NCBI RefSeq assembly: GCF_000527175.1
Contig: NZ_AZUR01000001.1
Coordinates: forward strand, 2,952,501 to 3,016,500
From: Pseudogulbenkiania sp. MAI-1
Lineage (GTDB): Bacteria; Pseudomonadota; Gammaproteobacteria; Burkholderiales; Chromobacteriaceae
DNA: 64,000 bases
Direction of reading: 5' to 3'
A program made the translations under genes and the position numbers. A model generated the notes under the pieces. It had not been told where the DNA came from. It searched no databases and saw only the letters and a program-made list of their open reading frames with translations. Of this stretch, positions 1 through 9,071 are shown piece after piece. The stretch's first letter is position 1. The number at the start of each line of letters is the position of its first letter.

Positions 1-1
1 G

Positions 2-565
2 GCCGACCAGGAGGTCGTGATCAAGCTGTTCAACCTCTCCAACAGCGACAAGAACGACGTCCTCACCCACGTGTTCAAGTCCAAGGCCATCCTGGTCGGC
101 AGCCCGACCGTCAACAACGTGATGCTGCCCCACGTCGCCGCCCTGCTCGAGGAGATGACCGGCCTGCGCTTCAAGAACAAGGCGGCGGCCGCCTTCGGCA
201 CCCACGGCTGGAGTGGCGGCGCGGTAGAACGCATCGCCAGGCGCCTGGACGACGCCGGTTTCCGTGTCCTCAATCCGGGCATCGCCGCCGAGTGGCGTCC
301 GACCGACGATGCCCTCACCCAGGCGGTGCGGTTTGGCGAGGCCATCATCGAACAACTGGGCAAGACGGGGCAGAACACGGCGGAGGCCACCGCAGCGTGT
401 TCGTGCAGCGGCAAGATGCGCTGCAAGACCTGCTCGTGGATTTACGATCCGCAACAGGGGGAAGCGGCCCAGGGGGTCGCGGCCGGAACGGCCTGGCAGG
501 ACGTCCCCGAGACCTTCCTCTGCCCGGTGTGCTTCATGGGCAAAAGCGACTTTGTTCCCGCGTAA
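2..565 (+). CDS. norV: Anaerobic nitric oxide reductase flavorubredoxin, C-terminal part
   Basis: This is the 3' end of a gene that begins before the window; the open frame runs in from base 2. The first part is the flavodoxin-like FMN domain of a flavodiiron protein (SDKNDVLTHVF, GSPTVNNVMLPH, AFGTHGWSGGAVERI). After a short linker comes a rubredoxin domain with the two iron-binding pairs CKTC and CPVC around WIYDPQQGEA. NorV reduces nitric oxide to nitrous oxide in the cytoplasm at its N-terminal di-iron centre, which lies outside the window. The rubredoxin module takes electrons from NorW, encoded 23 bp downstream. The domain order matches E. coli NorV, and the match is close along the whole visible stretch. 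Confidence 0.93.
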   Translation, partial: ADQEVVIKLFNLSNSDKNDVLTHVFKSKAILVGSPTVNNVMLPHVAALLEEMTGLRFKNKAAAAFGTHGWSGGAVERIARRLDDAGFRVLNPGIAAEWRPTDDALTQAVRFGEAIIEQLGKTGQNTAEATAACSCSGKMRCKTCSWIYDPQQGEAAQGVAAGTAWQDVPETFLCPVCFMGKSDFVPA

Positions 566-588
566 CCGACCGCCCCAGGAGAAATGCG

Positions 589-1704
589 ATGAAAAAGCCT
601 CTTGTCATCATCGGCAGCGGCCATGCCGGCTACACCCTGGCCCGAGCGTTCCGCCAGCACGATGCCACCACGCCGGTCGTCGTTCTCACCGAGGATGGTG
701 GCGAGCACTACCCCAAGCCGCAGTTGAGCCACGGCTTTGGCCATCAGACCAGTGCCGCGCAGTTGGTCCAGAACAGTGCCACCGGCATGGCTGCCGAATT
801 GAAGGTGATGGTAAGGCCCCACACCCGGGTCAGCGCCATCGACTTTGTCGCCCAAAAGGTCTTGGCGGGGGAGGTGCAGATTCCGTACAGCAACCTGGTC
901 CTGGCGGTGGGGGCCGAGCCATTCGTGCCCCCCATCGGCGGCGACGGGGCGCAGGACATCCTGACCTTGAACAACCTGGAGCAGTACCGGCGGTATCTCG
1001 ACAAGCTCAATCAGAGTGAGCACGTGCTGGTCATCGGGGGTGGCCTGATCGGTACCGAAATCGCCCACGACATCGCCCAGCACAAGCGCGTCACACTGGT
1101 GGACATCGGCAGCCGCTTGCTGGAGCGGCTGGTGCCCGACGTCGTCAGCCAGCGCCTGCACCACGCCATGGGACAGGTCACGCTGCGCTTCGGGACCGGG
1201 GTGGAACGGGTCGATCGGGCCGCTCGGGGCTACCGCGTGACGCTGAGCGGCGGCGACACGCTGGCGGTGGATGCCATCGTCTGTGCGGCGGGCCTGAAAC
1301 CGCGGCGGGAGCTGGCGGGCGGGCTGGAGACACGGCGCGGCATCGTCGTCGACGCCTACCTGCGCACCTCGCAACCCCACGTCTATGCCCTGGGGGACTG
1401 CGCCGAAATCGAGGGGCAGATCCTGCCCTACCTGCAGCCGATCACGCTGTCGGCCAATGCGCTGGCCCGCACGCTGGCCGGCACACCGACACCGGTCCGT
1501 TTCGGCCCCCTGCCGGTGGCGGTGAAAACGCCGCGCTACCCCATCCAGCTGGCCGGGGTCACCCAGGGCAACGCCCTCGATTGGCAGATCAGCGAGGGGG
1601 AAGACGGGCTGACCGCGCTCGCCCATCGCGGCAGCAAGCTGGTCGGCTACGTGACCACCGGTAGCCGCAACGGCTTCAGCCTGCTGCCCAGCCTGGCACG
1701 CTGA
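589..1704 (+). CDS. norW: NADH:flavorubredoxin reductase
   Basis: A 371-residue FAD/NAD-dependent pyridine nucleotide-disulfide oxidoreductase. The N-terminal FAD motif is VIIGSGHAGYTLA, the central NAD motif is VLVIGGGLIGTEIAHD, and the C-terminal FAD contact is VYALGDCAEI. NorW passes electrons from NADH to the rubredoxin domain of NorV. The ATG at 589 has an AGGAG sequence 8 bases upstream and gives the family's usual N-terminus, so I chose it over longer in-frame starts inside norV. The 23-bp spacing to norV indicates one transcript. Regulation by NorR would act upstream of the window. Confidence 0.93.
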   Translation: MKKPLVIIGSGHAGYTLARAFRQHDATTPVVVLTEDGGEHYPKPQLSHGFGHQTSAAQLVQNSATGMAAELKVMVRPHTRVSAIDFVAQKVLAGEVQIPYSNLVLAVGAEPFVPPIGGDGAQDILTLNNLEQYRRYLDKLNQSEHVLVIGGGLIGTEIAHDIAQHKRVTLVDIGSRLLERLVPDVVSQRLHHAMGQVTLRFGTGVERVDRAARGYRVTLSGGDTLAVDAIVCAAGLKPRRELAGGLETRRGIVVDAYLRTSQPHVYALGDCAEIEGQILPYLQPITLSANALARTLAGTPTPVRFGPLPVAVKTPRYPIQLAGVTQGNALDWQISEGEDGLTALAHRGSKLVGYVTTGSRNGFSLLPSLAR

Positions 1705-1868
1705 TGGGCCAGCGAGAAGCAAGGAGGTGAAAAGACGGAACCCGAATCGAGCCGATGCGGGTTTTCGGCCCCGTTCCCGCGCAGGATCCGCCAGCGATGG
1801 CCGATCATGAACGGGCGCCGGTTACGGGCAGCAAGGCCGGAAGGGAGACGGCCTTGTGCGTGACCGCC

Positions 1869-2480
1869 TCACATCGCCAGGTAACGTCCCGGCTTGTGGT
1901 TGACGGCCAGGATCAGGTTGAGCGCCACCGCGCCCAGCACCGACACCACGACGGCCAGCGGGTGCACCACCCACAGCGCCGCCGTCACGATGCAGACGTC
2001 GATCGCCATCTGCAGCTTGCCGGCGCGGATGCCGTACTTGTCCTGCAGGTAGAGCGTGACGATGTTGATACCGCCCAGGCTCGCCCGGTGGCGGAACAGC
2101 ATCAGGAAACCCGCCCCCATCAGCAAGCCGCCGACCACGCCGGCATAGAACGGGTTGAGCCCGTCGAAATGCACGAAATGCGATTGCAGTTCCGAGAACA
2201 GCGACAGCAGCAGCACCGCGCAGAAGGTTTTGATGGTAAAGCCCCAGCCCATGCGCTTGATGGCGAGGTAATAGAACGGCAGGTTGATGACGAAGAACAC
2301 CTGGCCAAAGCTGAACGGCGTGGCGTAGTGGATCAGGAAGGCCAGGCCGGCGGTGCCGCCGGTGAGCAGCTTGGCCTGGGCGAACAGCGCGACGCCGAGG
2401 GAAATGAACAAGGTGCCGATCACGATCGCCTGCACGTCTTCGAACAGGGTGTGCCGCGCCACGCGCTCCGGGTGCCGCAT
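1869..2480 (-). CDS. YitT/DUF161-family membrane protein
   Basis: A 203-residue polytopic inner-membrane protein with five or six hydrophobic segments, beginning MRHPERVARHTLFEDVQA. The glycine-rich GGLLMGAGFLMLFRHRASLG segment and the GTLFISLGVALFAQAKLLTGG segment are typical of the YitT/DUF161 family, whose biochemical role is not established. I chose the ATG at 2480 because an AAGGA sequence lies just upstream and the further in-frame extension is arginine- and cysteine-rich and looks non-coding. The protein lacks the cytoplasmic DUF2179 tail found in many Firmicutes relatives. It stands alone between norW and a SulP gene. Confidence 0.8.
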   Translation of the reverse strand: MRHPERVARHTLFEDVQAIVIGTLFISLGVALFAQAKLLTGGTAGLAFLIHYATPFSFGQVFFVINLPFYYLAIKRMGWGFTIKTFCAVLLLSLFSELQSHFVHFDGLNPFYAGVVGGLLMGAGFLMLFRHRASLGGINIVTLYLQDKYGIRAGKLQMAIDVCIVTAALWVVHPLAVVVSVLGAVALNLILAVNHKPGRYLAM

Positions 2481-2700
2481 GATGAATCCTTGAATGCTTG
2501 CAAATGGCAGAACAGCCTGCCGGCCACCGTCGCCCGCCCCACGGCGGAAAGACACAGGACACGTCCTCACGACGGCAGGCGCAAGTCTACACCAGCAACT
2601 TCTCGGCAGCACCCCGATCGCGTCGAATTTACAGAATTAATTGCTTCAAATCAAAAATGTGAAGCACAAAATCACAAGAACACACCAACAATAGGCACTA

Positions 2701-4368
2701 CTACGCCCACACCACCCCGCTCGTCAGCAGCTCCTCCGCCCGCCATAGCGCCGTGGTGAGATCCGGCTGGATGTTACGCTCACCCATCTCGGCCGCGAGT
2801 TTGGAACCGACCAGCAGATCCATCACCTCGGCGCCGGCCCCGCACAGGATCAGCGTGCGGCGTTCTTCCGCCAATCTTTGTTGCAAGGCGGACAGGGCCA
2901 GCAGCCCGGTGGTATCGAGCAGCACCAGCCGGTGCAATTGCAGGATCACCACGCGCGCGTCCGGTGCATCGTGCAGCAGGCGCTCCACCGTGTCGGCGGC
3001 GCCGAAGAACAGCGCCCCCTCCACCCGGAACGCCGCGCACCCCTCCGGCACCTGCTTGCCGGCGATGGAATGACGCTCGAACAGCTGCGCATGCTCCGGC
3101 CGCAGCCTCTGCACACTGGTGTTGCGCGCCATGCTCTGGATGAAGAACACCGCCGACATCAACAAACCGATCTCCACGGCAATGGTCAGGTCGAAGGCGA
3201 CGGTGAGCAGGAAGGTCACCACCAGCACCGCGGTATCGCGGCGGGGAAACTGCCCCGCCTTACGAATGTCCCAGTCGCCCATCTTCAAGGCCACCGCGAC
3301 CAGGATCGCCGCCAGCACCGCCAGCGGGATATAGGACGCCAGCGGCGCTGCGGCCAGGATCACCAGCAACAGCAGCGCCGCGTGCACCATGCCGGAGACC
3401 GGCGTGCGCCCTCCGTTGCTGATATTGGTGGCGGTGCGCGCCAGGGCGCCGGTGGCCGGGATGCCGCCGAAGAACGGCACCACCATGTTGGCAATGCCCT
3501 GCGCGATCAGCTCCTGGTTGGCGTCGTGCTTGTCGCCGGTCAGGCTGTCGGCCACCACGGCGCACAGCAGCGATTCGATGGCGCCGAGCAGCGCGATGGT
3601 GAAGGCCGGCGTCAGCAGTTCGGACAGCGTGGCCACGTCGAGCGACAGCCCCTCGAATGCCGGCAGCCCTTGCGGGATGCCGCCGAACTTGCTGCCGATG
3701 GTCGCCACCGGCAGATCGAACAGCGCCACGGTGACAGTGGCCAGCAACAGCGCCACGAACGGCGACGGCAGCAGCTTGTTGAGCCGTTTGGGCCACAGCA
3801 GGATCAGTGCCAGCGAGGCGCCCGACACGGCGAGCGTGGCGCCGTCGAAATCGGCCAGCCGCTCCCTGAGCGTGGCGACGATGGCGAAGAAACCCGCCGG
3901 CATTTGCTCCACCGGCAAGCCGAAGAAATCCTTCAACTGAGTCAGAAAGATCAGCACCGCGATGCCGTTGGTGAAGCCGGTGATCAGCGGCATCGGAAAG
4001 AACTTGATCACCTGCCCCAGCCGCATCACGCCCATCAGCACCAGCATCACCCCGGCCATGAAGGTGCAGATCAGCAGGTTGGCCACGCCGTACTTGGCGA
4101 CGATGCCGTAGATGATGACGATGAAGGCGCCGGTCGGCCCGGTGATCGAGAACCGCGTCCCGCCCAGCAGCGAGCCCAGGAAGCCCGCGATGACCGCGGT
4201 GAAGATGCCCGCCTGCGGCGTGACGCCGGAGGCCATGGCAAACGCCATCGCCAGCGGCAGCGCCACGATGCCCACCGTCAACCCGGCCAACAGATCGTGC
4301 CGGAACAACTCGCGGTCGTAACCCTTGAGCGCACCGATCAGGCGGGGGCGGAAGCGGAGATGCAACAT
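2701..4368 (-). CDS. SulP-family anion transporter with STAS domain
   Basis: A 555-residue inner-membrane transporter. Residues 1-400 form the SulP transport domain with about a dozen membrane spans; the characteristic early segment is DLLAGLTVGIVALPLAMAFA. Residues from about 435 form a cytoplasmic STAS domain with the conserved DTTGLLALSAL loop. The family moves sulfate, bicarbonate, C4-dicarboxylates or other anions, and the substrate cannot be told from the sequence. No transport partner or carbonic anhydrase lies beside it. The 130 bp downstream towards yitT is unusually AT-rich and non-coding. Confidence 0.88.
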   Translation of the reverse strand: MLHLRFRPRLIGALKGYDRELFRHDLLAGLTVGIVALPLAMAFAMASGVTPQAGIFTAVIAGFLGSLLGGTRFSITGPTGAFIVIIYGIVAKYGVANLLICTFMAGVMLVLMGVMRLGQVIKFFPMPLITGFTNGIAVLIFLTQLKDFFGLPVEQMPAGFFAIVATLRERLADFDGATLAVSGASLALILLWPKRLNKLLPSPFVALLLATVTVALFDLPVATIGSKFGGIPQGLPAFEGLSLDVATLSELLTPAFTIALLGAIESLLCAVVADSLTGDKHDANQELIAQGIANMVVPFFGGIPATGALARTATNISNGGRTPVSGMVHAALLLLVILAAAPLASYIPLAVLAAILVAVALKMGDWDIRKAGQFPRRDTAVLVVTFLLTVAFDLTIAVEIGLLMSAVFFIQSMARNTSVQRLRPEHAQLFERHSIAGKQVPEGCAAFRVEGALFFGAADTVERLLHDAPDARVVILQLHRLVLLDTTGLLALSALQQRLAEERRTLILCGAGAEVMDLLVGSKLAAEMGERNIQPDLTTALWRAEELLTSGVVWA

Positions 4369-4453
4369 GGCGGGCGCTCAGCGAATTGTCATGAGCACCA
4401 GCCTACGAGGGAACGGCCATCGCATGCAAGAGGGGCGATGGGGGATGTAGTGG

Positions 4454-5122
4454 TTACCTGCGTTCCACATCCCCTCGGGTCCCTGCCGTTTGGGCACCGA
4501 GCCTCGGGAAAAACGGCGGGGTATGCCGTCGATAATGCTCATATTCTTCTCCGAATTCGGCAGCGACTTCGCGCTCTTCGCGGAAGGCAAGGCGGACATA
4601 CATAACCAGCAGAATCGGGAACATCACCAGTGTCAGCAGCGTCGGCCACTGCAGCAGAAAGCCGAACATGATCAGCACGAAGCCGATGTACTGCGGATGT
4701 CGCACACGAGCATAGGGGCCGGTCAGGGCCAAGCGATGCGCGCGCTGTGCCTGATAGAGAACCTGCCATGAGGCCGCCAGCAGCCAGAATCCACCGCCGA
4801 TGAACAGAGCGCTCAGCAGATGGAACGGCCCAAAATGGGGATTCGACCTCCAGCCGAACATGATCTCGAGCAAGTGGCCGGAATCGTGGGCGAAGAAGTT
4901 GACGTCTGGAAACTTGCTGCTTAGCCAACCGGACAATAAATAGATCGTCAACGGGAAACCGTACATCTCGGCAAACAGCGCCACGATGAATGCCGAGAAG
5001 GCGCTGAAGGAGCGCCAGTCTCGCTTCGACTGGGGTTTCGCAAAGCTAAAGGCGAAGATGATAAAGACTAGAGAATTGATGAGGACCAGCGACCACAAGC
5101 CATAGGCAGGAGCGTCTTTCAT
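4454..5122 (-). CDS. Isoprenylcysteine-methyltransferase-like membrane protein
   Basis: A 222-residue membrane protein with about five hydrophobic spans. Its C-terminal half carries GPYARVRHPQYIGFVLIMFG followed by an acidic and aromatic tail (FREEREVAAEFGEEYEHYRR), the signature of the ICMT/PEMT-like methyltransferase superfamily. Members occur often next to copper-resistance genes but their substrate is unknown. The start overlaps the stop of the upstream DUF2933 gene by 4 bases (ATGA), so translation is probably coupled. It is the last gene of the minus-strand copper train starting near 10.2 kb. The assignment is by motif only. Confidence 0.75.
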   Translation of the reverse strand: MKDAPAYGLWSLVLINSLVFIIFAFSFAKPQSKRDWRSFSAFSAFIVALFAEMYGFPLTIYLLSGWLSSKFPDVNFFAHDSGHLLEIMFGWRSNPHFGPFHLLSALFIGGGFWLLAASWQVLYQAQRAHRLALTGPYARVRHPQYIGFVLIMFGFLLQWPTLLTLVMFPILLVMYVRLAFREEREVAAEFGEEYEHYRRHTPPFFPRLGAQTAGTRGDVERR

Positions 5123-5403
5123 TTCTGTTCTCCTCGGTTTCCTCGTGGGGAAGCACGGTTATTGTCATCGTGGCTTTCCCCATGTCCATTGTGGCCACCA
5201 TGCATGAAAAGATGCATCAGGGGACAAGCCAGTAGCAGCAGATACGGTAGCCAACCGAATAAATGGGCGCGGTGCTCGGAGAGCAGGAAGAAGGCGGCAA
5301 CAGCAACAAAGCCCCACAAGACCCAACTCCCTCGTAGTCCACGGGAATGACTATGCTCACTGTCCTGGTGTGTCACATGTCCGTTTTTCTGCATCGGTTC
5401 CAT
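5119..5403 (-). CDS. DUF2933-like small membrane protein
   Basis: A 94-residue protein with a polar His-rich N-terminus, two hydrophobic stretches (WVLWGFVAVAAFFLLSEHRA and the following LPYLLLLACPLMHLFM), then HGGHNGHGESHDD. The CPLMHLFMHGGH segment is typical of DUF2933 proteins, which are found beside copper and silver resistance genes. The Cys, Met and His residues at the membrane face suggest soft-metal binding, but no function has been proved. It overlaps the downstream methyltransferase-like gene by 4 bases. Confidence 0.75.
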   Translation of the reverse strand: MEPMQKNGHVTHQDSEHSHSRGLRGSWVLWGFVAVAAFFLLSEHRAHLFGWLPYLLLLACPLMHLFMHGGHNGHGESHDDNNRASPRGNRGEQK

Positions 5404-5460
5404 TGCGATGATTCCAATCGATTATTCGGAATGACAGCATCTTTGTCCTAGGGAACTCAT

Positions 5461-5775
5461 TCAACAGCAGCCACCACCATGGCGATGAGTTTGGCCATGT
5501 ATAAACTGTTGTGGGTTTTTCTCGAATTCGGCGCGCGAACTCTCCGATTCGAATAAATACATTTGGCCTTGATATGTCGAAGTGAGCGCTTTGGTTCTGT
5601 CAACGGGCCGACCTGTGACTGGGTCATGCGGGGAGTTTTCCTGGTGTGAGTGCCCACCTCCAGCACCATGCCTATGTCCCCCCATGCCACACCCCATTAT
5701 TCCTCCACGTCGCATTAGAAAAACCAGGCCGACTGCTAACAACAACCAAATCGCGTTATCTGATAGCCATTGCAT
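5461..5775 (-). CDS. Membrane-anchored YHS-like protein lacking the metal cysteines
   Basis: A 104-residue protein with one N-terminal membrane segment (WLSDNAIWLLLAVGLVFLM), a Gly/His/Met-rich stretch and a C-terminal region resembling a YHS domain (DPVTGRPVDRTKALTSTYQG then YLFESESSRAEFEKNPQQF). In a normal YHS domain the first motif is DPVCGM with a cysteine and the second carries FCSxxC. Here those cysteines are missing, and the C-terminus instead ends THRHGGGCC. The ATG at 5775 has an AAGGAAA sequence in front and was preferred to a start 14 codons earlier. It lies in the minus-strand copper train. Confidence 0.7.
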   Translation of the reverse strand: MQWLSDNAIWLLLAVGLVFLMRRGGIMGCGMGGHRHGAGGGHSHQENSPHDPVTGRPVDRTKALTSTYQGQMYLFESESSRAEFEKNPQQFIHGQTHRHGGGCC

Positions 5776-5879
5776 GATATGTTTCCTTTTCGAGCGAAAT
5801 TGAGCAAAGCGAGTCAACGAGTGATGGGTTGGCTTACTGTTATTTTTGAACCCTTACGGCGATGAGATAGCAGTTAATT

Positions 5880-6098
5880 TCATGCTTTTCTCCCCCCTTC
5901 ATGCTCTTTGCTCACCGTGCCAGCGATTTCGTCCTCACTGCGTTTGGCAAGGCGCAAAGTCATCCAGACGACGACCGGGCAACTGAGTAACACCAACGCA
6001 AGGGCGAGCGTGAGCAGCGAGAAGCCATAGAAATAAAACATCCCAACCGCCACGGCGGCAGCAATAACGGCACACACCCAATAAACCGGTTGTTTCAT
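5880..6098 (-). CDS. Small two-span membrane protein of the copper train
   Basis: A 72-residue protein with two strongly hydrophobic segments (YWVCAVIAAAVAVGMFYFYG and LLTLALALVLLSCPVVVWMT) and a charged C-terminal tail. I do not recognise a named family. It sits 51 bp after the stop of the P-type ATPase gene, on the same strand, and is followed by the YHS-like gene, so it is probably co-transcribed. It may be a small partner of the pump, which is inference from position only. Confidence 0.6.
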   Translation of the reverse strand: MKQPVYWVCAVIAAAVAVGMFYFYGFSLLTLALALVLLSCPVVVWMTLRLAKRSEDEIAGTVSKEHEGGRKA

Positions 6099-6149
6099 CG
6101 CTATCCCTTCCCTGTGTTGATTGTTCCCAACAACGAGATCGGCATCAGA

Positions 6150-8510
6150 CTAGAGTCCAATCCGCGCCCGTTTGAGCAATGCCGAGTTGACAATGACCGA
6201 CAACGAGCTCAGCGCCATCGCTGCCGCCGCAAGGATCGGGTTCAAGAACCCCAAAGCGGCTACCGGAATGCCAATGCTGTTGTAAATGAAGGCCCAGAAC
6301 AGGTTCTGCTTGATCTTGCGCATCGTGGCGCGGGACAGCTGGATCGAGGCCATCACATCACGCACGTCGTTCTTGATGAGGATGATGCCGCCGGTTTCCT
6401 TGGCCACGTCCGAACCGGAGCCGATCGCGATGCCAATGTCGGCAGTCGCCAGCGCCGGCGCATCATTCACCCCGTCACCCACCATGGCAACCACCTCCCC
6501 CTCGCTCTGAAGCTGGCGGACCACGTTCACCTTGTCGTCCGGCAATACCTCGGCGATGACGCGGTCGATGCCGATCTGTTTGGCGATGGCATCGGCGGTG
6601 CGGCGGTTGTCCCCGGTGAGCAGCACCACCTTGATGTTGCGCGCCTTCAGTGCCGTGACCACTTCCACGGCCTCCGGCTTCAGCGTATCCGCGACCGCGA
6701 TGACGCCGATGAGGGCGTTCCCGATGCCAACCAGCATGGCGGTCTTGCCGTCCGCCTCCAAGTGAGTCAGCACTGCTTCCGCCTCCTCGACCGGGACGCT
6801 CCGTTGCGCAGCGAGTCGGCGATTACCTAGAAAAACCGGTTGGCCATCGACGGTTCCCTGGATGCCATGACCAGCAATAGCGGAGATGCCACTTGCCTTT
6901 GGCAGAGACAAGCCACGGTGCTGAGCCGCCCGAACGATCGCCTCACCCAACGGATGCTCGGATCCGCTTTCCACCGCACCCGCCACGCTCAGCACCAAGG
7001 ACTCGGTGTTGCCGTTGAACGGGATCACGTCGGTGACCGTGGGTTCTCCGCGGGTAAGCGTGCCTGTCTTATCAAACACGATCGTGCTCAGTTTTTCTGC
7101 CCGCTCCAGCACCTCGCCGCCCCGGATCAGGATGCCGCCATCGGCACCCTTGCCTACTCCCACCATCAGCGCGGCTGGCGTCGCCACGCCTAGGGCACAT
7201 GGGCAGGAAATAATCAGCACCGCGATGAAAGCCAGCAACCCTTGCGGGAAGTTGCCAGCCAACCACCAGCCGACGAATGCCAGCAGTGCCACGGCCACCA
7301 CGGCCGGCACGAAATAACCGGTGACGGTGTCGGCCAACCGCTGGACCTGCGCCGTGCTTGCCTGCGCCTCTTCCACCATCTTGATGATCTGGGCCAGCGC
7401 GGTATCGGCACCAATCTTGGTCGCCTTGAAGGTGAACACGCCGCTGCGGTTGAGCGTCCCGCCGATGACCGGTGCGCCCGGTCTCTTTTCGACCGGCATC
7501 GATTCGCCGGTGAGCATCGACTCGTCTACCGTCGATGCACCTTCGGTGACTTCACCGTCGGTCGGGATTTTTTCACCCGGCTTCACCACCACGAGTTCGC
7601 CCACCATGATGCTCTCGGCGGGAATCTCGACCTCTTGGCCATCGCGCAGAACGTGAGCGGTGGCCGGCTTGAGGTCCAGCAGTCGCCGCACCGCTGCCGA
7701 CGATTTCTTCTTGATGATTTCCTCCATGTACTTGCCGAGCAAGACGAAGGCGATGATGACCGCCGAGACCTCAAAGTACACATCGCGCTCCGCCACCTTG
7801 ATCGGCAGCACGTCGGGAAAGAACAGGACGGCGACGCTGTAGAAGTAGGCCACTGAGGTGCCCAGCGCGATCAGGAAATCCATGTTGATGTTGTGGGTGC
7901 GAATGGCGTTCCACGCCCCCTTGTAGAACCCCCAGCCACCGATGAACTGAACCGGCGTCACCAGCAGGAACAACCACATGCCCCAGGTGAACCAGGGCAA
8001 GGCTGGAATCGGCACCCACGTCAGCAGCGTGGCACCGGCAGCAAGTGCGATGAAGGCTCCGGCACGCAGTATTGCGAGTGCCAACACTCCGGTCAGGGCA
8101 ATGGCGACACGCGCCTTCATCGCCTTCAACTCCGTCTCGGGGGATTCGAAGGTACGCAGGCAGCTATCGCTGCAGAAATAGTAGGTACGACCGCCCCGCT
8201 CCGATTTCAGCGCGGTGGCTTTTTCTACCATCATGCCGCAGATGGGGTCCTTGGCCTTGTCGCCGCTGCCGACCGTTTTGGCGGCTGCCATGGGTGCTGC
8301 GGCGTGGTGATGCGGGTGTGCAACGGCAGCTACTTGACCCGGTGCGGTGACTAATACGGGCTGGTTTGCATACTTCTCAGGCTCGGCCGCAAATTTTTGC
8401 TGACAACGGGCAGAGCAGAACCAGTACTTCTGGCCACGGTAAACTTGGCTTACTTGCGCCTGCTTCGGGTCCACCTTCATGCCGCAGACCGGGTCGATCA
8501 CGTTTGCCAT
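6150..8510 (-). CDS. copA: Copper-exporting P1B-type ATPase with two N-terminal YHS domains
   Basis: A 786-residue pump that moves Cu(I), and probably Ag(I), from cytoplasm to periplasm. Two YHS metal-binding domains come first (DPVCGMKVD with FCSARC, then DPICGMMVE with FCSDSC) in place of the usual CxxC heavy-metal domains. Then follow the membrane spans, the actuator motif TGES, the ion-site motif SCPCALGVATPAA, the phosphorylation motif DKTGTLTRGEP, the SEHPLG nucleotide-binding motif and the hinge GDGVNDAPALA. YNSIGIPVAA and MALSSLSVIVNSALL in the last spans are the Cu(I)-type P1B-1 signatures. It lies at the centre of the minus-strand train between 10.2 and 4.45 kb. Confidence 0.92.
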   Translation of the reverse strand: MANVIDPVCGMKVDPKQAQVSQVYRGQKYWFCSARCQQKFAAEPEKYANQPVLVTAPGQVAAVAHPHHHAAAPMAAAKTVGSGDKAKDPICGMMVEKATALKSERGGRTYYFCSDSCLRTFESPETELKAMKARVAIALTGVLALAILRAGAFIALAAGATLLTWVPIPALPWFTWGMWLFLLVTPVQFIGGWGFYKGAWNAIRTHNINMDFLIALGTSVAYFYSVAVLFFPDVLPIKVAERDVYFEVSAVIIAFVLLGKYMEEIIKKKSSAAVRRLLDLKPATAHVLRDGQEVEIPAESIMVGELVVVKPGEKIPTDGEVTEGASTVDESMLTGESMPVEKRPGAPVIGGTLNRSGVFTFKATKIGADTALAQIIKMVEEAQASTAQVQRLADTVTGYFVPAVVAVALLAFVGWWLAGNFPQGLLAFIAVLIISCPCALGVATPAALMVGVGKGADGGILIRGGEVLERAEKLSTIVFDKTGTLTRGEPTVTDVIPFNGNTESLVLSVAGAVESGSEHPLGEAIVRAAQHRGLSLPKASGISAIAGHGIQGTVDGQPVFLGNRRLAAQRSVPVEEAEAVLTHLEADGKTAMLVGIGNALIGVIAVADTLKPEAVEVVTALKARNIKVVLLTGDNRRTADAIAKQIGIDRVIAEVLPDDKVNVVRQLQSEGEVVAMVGDGVNDAPALATADIGIAIGSGSDVAKETGGIILIKNDVRDVMASIQLSRATMRKIKQNLFWAFIYNSIGIPVAALGFLNPILAAAAMALSSLSVIVNSALLKRARIGL

Positions 8511-8581
8511 GAGCCATCTCCTTGTCCTGCCAACGGCAAGAGGTTATACGTCAGTTGCTTCCGCACCGAATGCACGCCCAT

Positions 8582-9031
8582 TTATTGAGGCCGGTATTCA
8601 AACTGGCCGGTCAGCGGCTGATGATTGCCAGCTTGAGTCACTTGCAAGGTCACGCGGTACGGTCCTGCGCTACGCATGTAGAAGTAGGCCCCGTAGCTGG
8701 TCGTACGGCCGATCTGCATGGGCTCCAGTTTCTTTTGAGTGCTTGCCAGCCCGACCTCCTCAACCGAGGCAGTCACCCGCGCATTGGTAATACGTTGTTT
8801 GGTCGTGTGGTCAAACAAGGCAACCAACAGGTGATAGCTGTATTTGCTCGGTGGCGTACCTCCATGCATGGCGTTCTCGGAATGGGATTCCGGATGAGCG
8901 CTGACCAGTGCCGCTGGCATAACGCCGTAGTAGACGTCGACATTGCCCAGCAACAGGTGCTGGCCGCCGTTGCTCTCAGCGGCAACGGCAGTGGAAGCCA
9001 ACAGGCCGAGTCCTAAAATGAGCATTTTCAT
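8582..9031 (-). CDS. Periplasmic protein of unknown function in copper train
   Basis: A 149-residue protein with a clear signal peptide (MKMLILGLGLLASTAVAAES). The mature part looks all-beta, with YHLLVALFDHTTKQRITNAR and SYGAYFYMRSAGPYRVTLQV, resembling the FixH/YtkA-like immunoglobulin folds seen next to copper proteins, though this is a weak resemblance. I chose the ATG at 9031 because AAGGAG lies just upstream and the signal peptide starts there; the longer frame adds 23 residues without a signal. The mature N-terminal half contains several His and Met residues (SAHPESHSENAMHGG) that could bind copper. Confidence 0.65.
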   Translation of the reverse strand: MKMLILGLGLLASTAVAAESNGGQHLLLGNVDVYYGVMPAALVSAHPESHSENAMHGGTPPSKYSYHLLVALFDHTTKQRITNARVTASVEEVGLASTQKKLEPMQIGRTTSYGAYFYMRSAGPYRVTLQVTQAGNHQPLTGQFEYRPQ

Positions 9032-9071
9032 GGCTTGCTCCTTTCTACCTAGCGAAAGTTTTGCCACTGGC

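Noticed and set aside
1721..1730. AAGGAGGTGA, a perfect Shine-Dalgarno sequence after norW
   Set aside because: No start codon follows at 5-12 bases; the next ATG is 25 bases away and opens only a shadow frame. Probably chance, or the remains of a lost gene.
5427..5450. ATGACA and TTTGTCC in the gap before the DUF2933 gene as another CopR box
   Set aside because: The spacer is 6-7 bases instead of 4 and the right half is imperfect.
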